From: Diploscapter coronatus
Lineage: Eukaryota; Nematoda; Chromadorea; Rhabditida; Rhabditidae
Direction of reading: 5' to 3'
Assembly (NCBI GenBank): GCA_964036155.1
Contig: OZ038423.1
Span: forward strand, 72,245,249-72,309,248
Length of the DNA: 64,000 bases
Of this stretch, positions 62,671-64,000 are shown piece by piece. Numbering within the stretch: the stretch's first letter is position 1; the number at the start of each line of letters is the position of its first letter. Below the pieces are notes generated by a model, which was not told the origin of the DNA, made no database searches, and saw nothing but the letters and a program-made list of their open reading frames with translations. The position numbers and the translations under genes were made by a program.

Positions 62671-62972
62671 TTATTTTCCGTAGCCGTACATTCCTCTCTT
62701 CTCACGGGCCTCTTCGAAGCCGGCGGCGCGCTTTCCATATCCGTACCTGAGAATAATCAATGATCATCGAAATTGGCTGATTTATCGTCAGATAGATTTT
62801 TTAAAATTGGTCTAAAATCAACTTACATTTCTCGCTTCTCACGGGCCTCTTCGAACCCGGCGGCACGCTTTCCATATCCATACATTTCTCACTTCTCACG
62901 GGCCTCTTCGAATCCGGCGGCACGCTTTCCGTAGCCGTACATCTCAGCTGCGGCGATGGCAAATAGAACCAT
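62671..62972 (-). CDS. Repeat-built neuropeptide-like precursor with an internal TGA
   Basis: Three and a half 57-bp units encode EMYGYGKRAAGFEEAREKR (last unit GMYGYGK, then stop). KR or R sites bracket each peptide and Gly-Lys follows MYGY, so processing would yield amidated (E/G)MYGY peptides and AAGFEEARE spacers. This is the logic of nematode NLP precursors; the specific family is not recognised. The start at 62972 gives MVLFAIAAA before the first repeat, short for a signal peptide, so an upstream coding exon may be missing. Unit 1 ends AAG TGA where unit 2 has AAG CGA, giving an in-frame stop at 62891-62889. The same bases form a donor, AA|GTGAGA (exon end 62893), which joins the acceptor at 62746 in frame and skips unit 2. 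The regular donor is AT|GTAAGT (exon end 62827). Alternatively this is a pseudogene. The AATAAA overlaps the stop codon. Confidence 0.65.
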
Positions 62973-64000
62973 ACTGTTGAGTCTATTGAGGTGGTTGATT
63001 GTATTATTATAATTGATTTATTAGTTTAAATATACAGACTAGAAAACCTATAATCTAGAGAATAGAAGAGAAAGAGTGCTCCCTTCACAGAGCTTATATA
63101 TGGAACGAAATAGTGTAAAACAGAGAAATCGACCAAGCCGAGGGCCTAAACTTATCAGACAACGCGTAGGAATAACTCCTGGCACTTATACGTATTGAGC
63201 AGAGATAGGAAATTCGTCCGACCAAATGTAATTTCCTACTGTGGTTGAGGATATATGTATTCACGAGGGAATTGAAGGTCGACGTATTAGATATGTTTCA
63301 AAGAACAAAGTTGCTTGACTGCAACACATACCAATCAAGGGGAAAGTCGTGGTCTGCATGGCTGATGATTCGAGTCGATTTCTTCGTCGATGTGATTTCT
63401 CCAGTTGATTTTACCACTTTTATACAGTGTATAAGTCCTAGGATTCTTACGTTGACGCTCGATTTACTCATGATCGATATCTCGGGGGTGGAGTCTGCCT
63501 GTTGACTTTCCGACGGTACGAGGCCGACCCCACATCATATTTTCGCTATTTCGCTAAATTCCCATCACTCATTTCGTTAGATGTGTAATCGTTTCATCAT
63601 TATTGCGAACGCGCACGACCCTGAAAGAAAAAGGCGTACTGTCTCTTGATCTAGTCTTTTTTCTCTGGCAATAGTCTTTTCACACAATTCACTTTTTCTC
63701 TAGCTAGTTCTGAAATTAAACCTAAATCGACACAACTTTCACTTAACTTTGGTTTCTATGTACCTTTCGAATTTACTATTTTCCATATCAATCTAAACAC
63801 GAAACAATTGTCTTGATAGTATTATTAATAATTTCCGTTGTGGTAAACATGGAAGTTTCCATCTTTTATGCTTATTTTCCTTCATTTTTCTGTTTTCTGT
63901 CGAAAATTCGTAGTTTCAAATGTTACCAGAGAAAAATTCGAAGAAAACTGACACGAAAGACGGTGAAACATAGACGAAATTTGGACGTGGTAGCCCTCGA
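62973..64000 (-). promoter_or_regulatory. Upstream region of the neuropeptide-like gene
   Basis: On the minus strand, CCATATATAAG (about 63093-63103) is a TATA box about 125 bases before the ATG, and CTGATAAG (63158-63151) is a GATA-factor site about 180 bases before it. GATA sites of this form drive intestinal genes in C. elegans, so gut expression is a weak inference. From 63250 to 64000 I see no gene; an 86-codon plus-strand open frame (63245-63505) has no features. Confidence 0.45.

Overview
This window is nuclear DNA from a eukaryote, most likely a nematode. The evidence is AT-rich DNA with many short introns (mostly 45-400 bp) ending in TTTTCAG or TTTCAG. Many start codons also sit a few bases after an intron-like acceptor with no visible 5' exon, which is the usual sign of spliced-leader trans-splicing. 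One gene has the cysteine pattern of the nematode MIG-18-like family. No bacterial features, rRNA, tRNA or CRISPR array were seen. All identifications come from reading translations by eye; no database search was run. For most genes the proposed exons join in a consistent phase from start to stop.

Left third (1-29.6 kb): a complete MICAL flavin monooxygenase (+), a small TMEM42-like membrane protein (-), the histone chaperone NASP (+), and ANAPC1, the largest APC/C scaffold subunit, spread over 17 kb (+). A 5.2-kb ANAPC1 intron contains a complete eight-exon globin gene on the opposite strand and a foldback element.

Middle (29.6-42 kb): ribosomal protein RPS9 (-) and the mRNA-decay protein LSM1 (+) share a 0.5-kb divergent promoter. 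They are followed by UMP-CMP kinase, an F-box/kelch gene whose last kelch blade looks frameshifted, and the Rag GTPase RagA, all on +.

Right (42-64 kb): five + genes 0.6-0.8 kb apart, counting RagA: RagA, TMEM201/SAMP1 (inner nuclear membrane), LMBRD2, TIM22 (mitochondrial import) and a secreted MIG-18-like protein. Then come an unrecognised lysine-rich single-pass membrane protein (-), an unrecognised small secreted helical protein (+), and a repeat-built neuropeptide-like precursor (-). The housekeeping genes share no single pathway.

Points most worth checking: the neuropeptide-like precursor has a TGA between its first and second 57-bp repeats, and the same bases form a splice donor that restores frame; one MICAL intron has TTTTGG where the acceptor should read TTTTAG; four introns need GC-AG splicing; the nested globin has an N-myristoylation-type start and a long Ser/Arg-rich tail; and several hairpin elements lie in introns and intergenic DNA.
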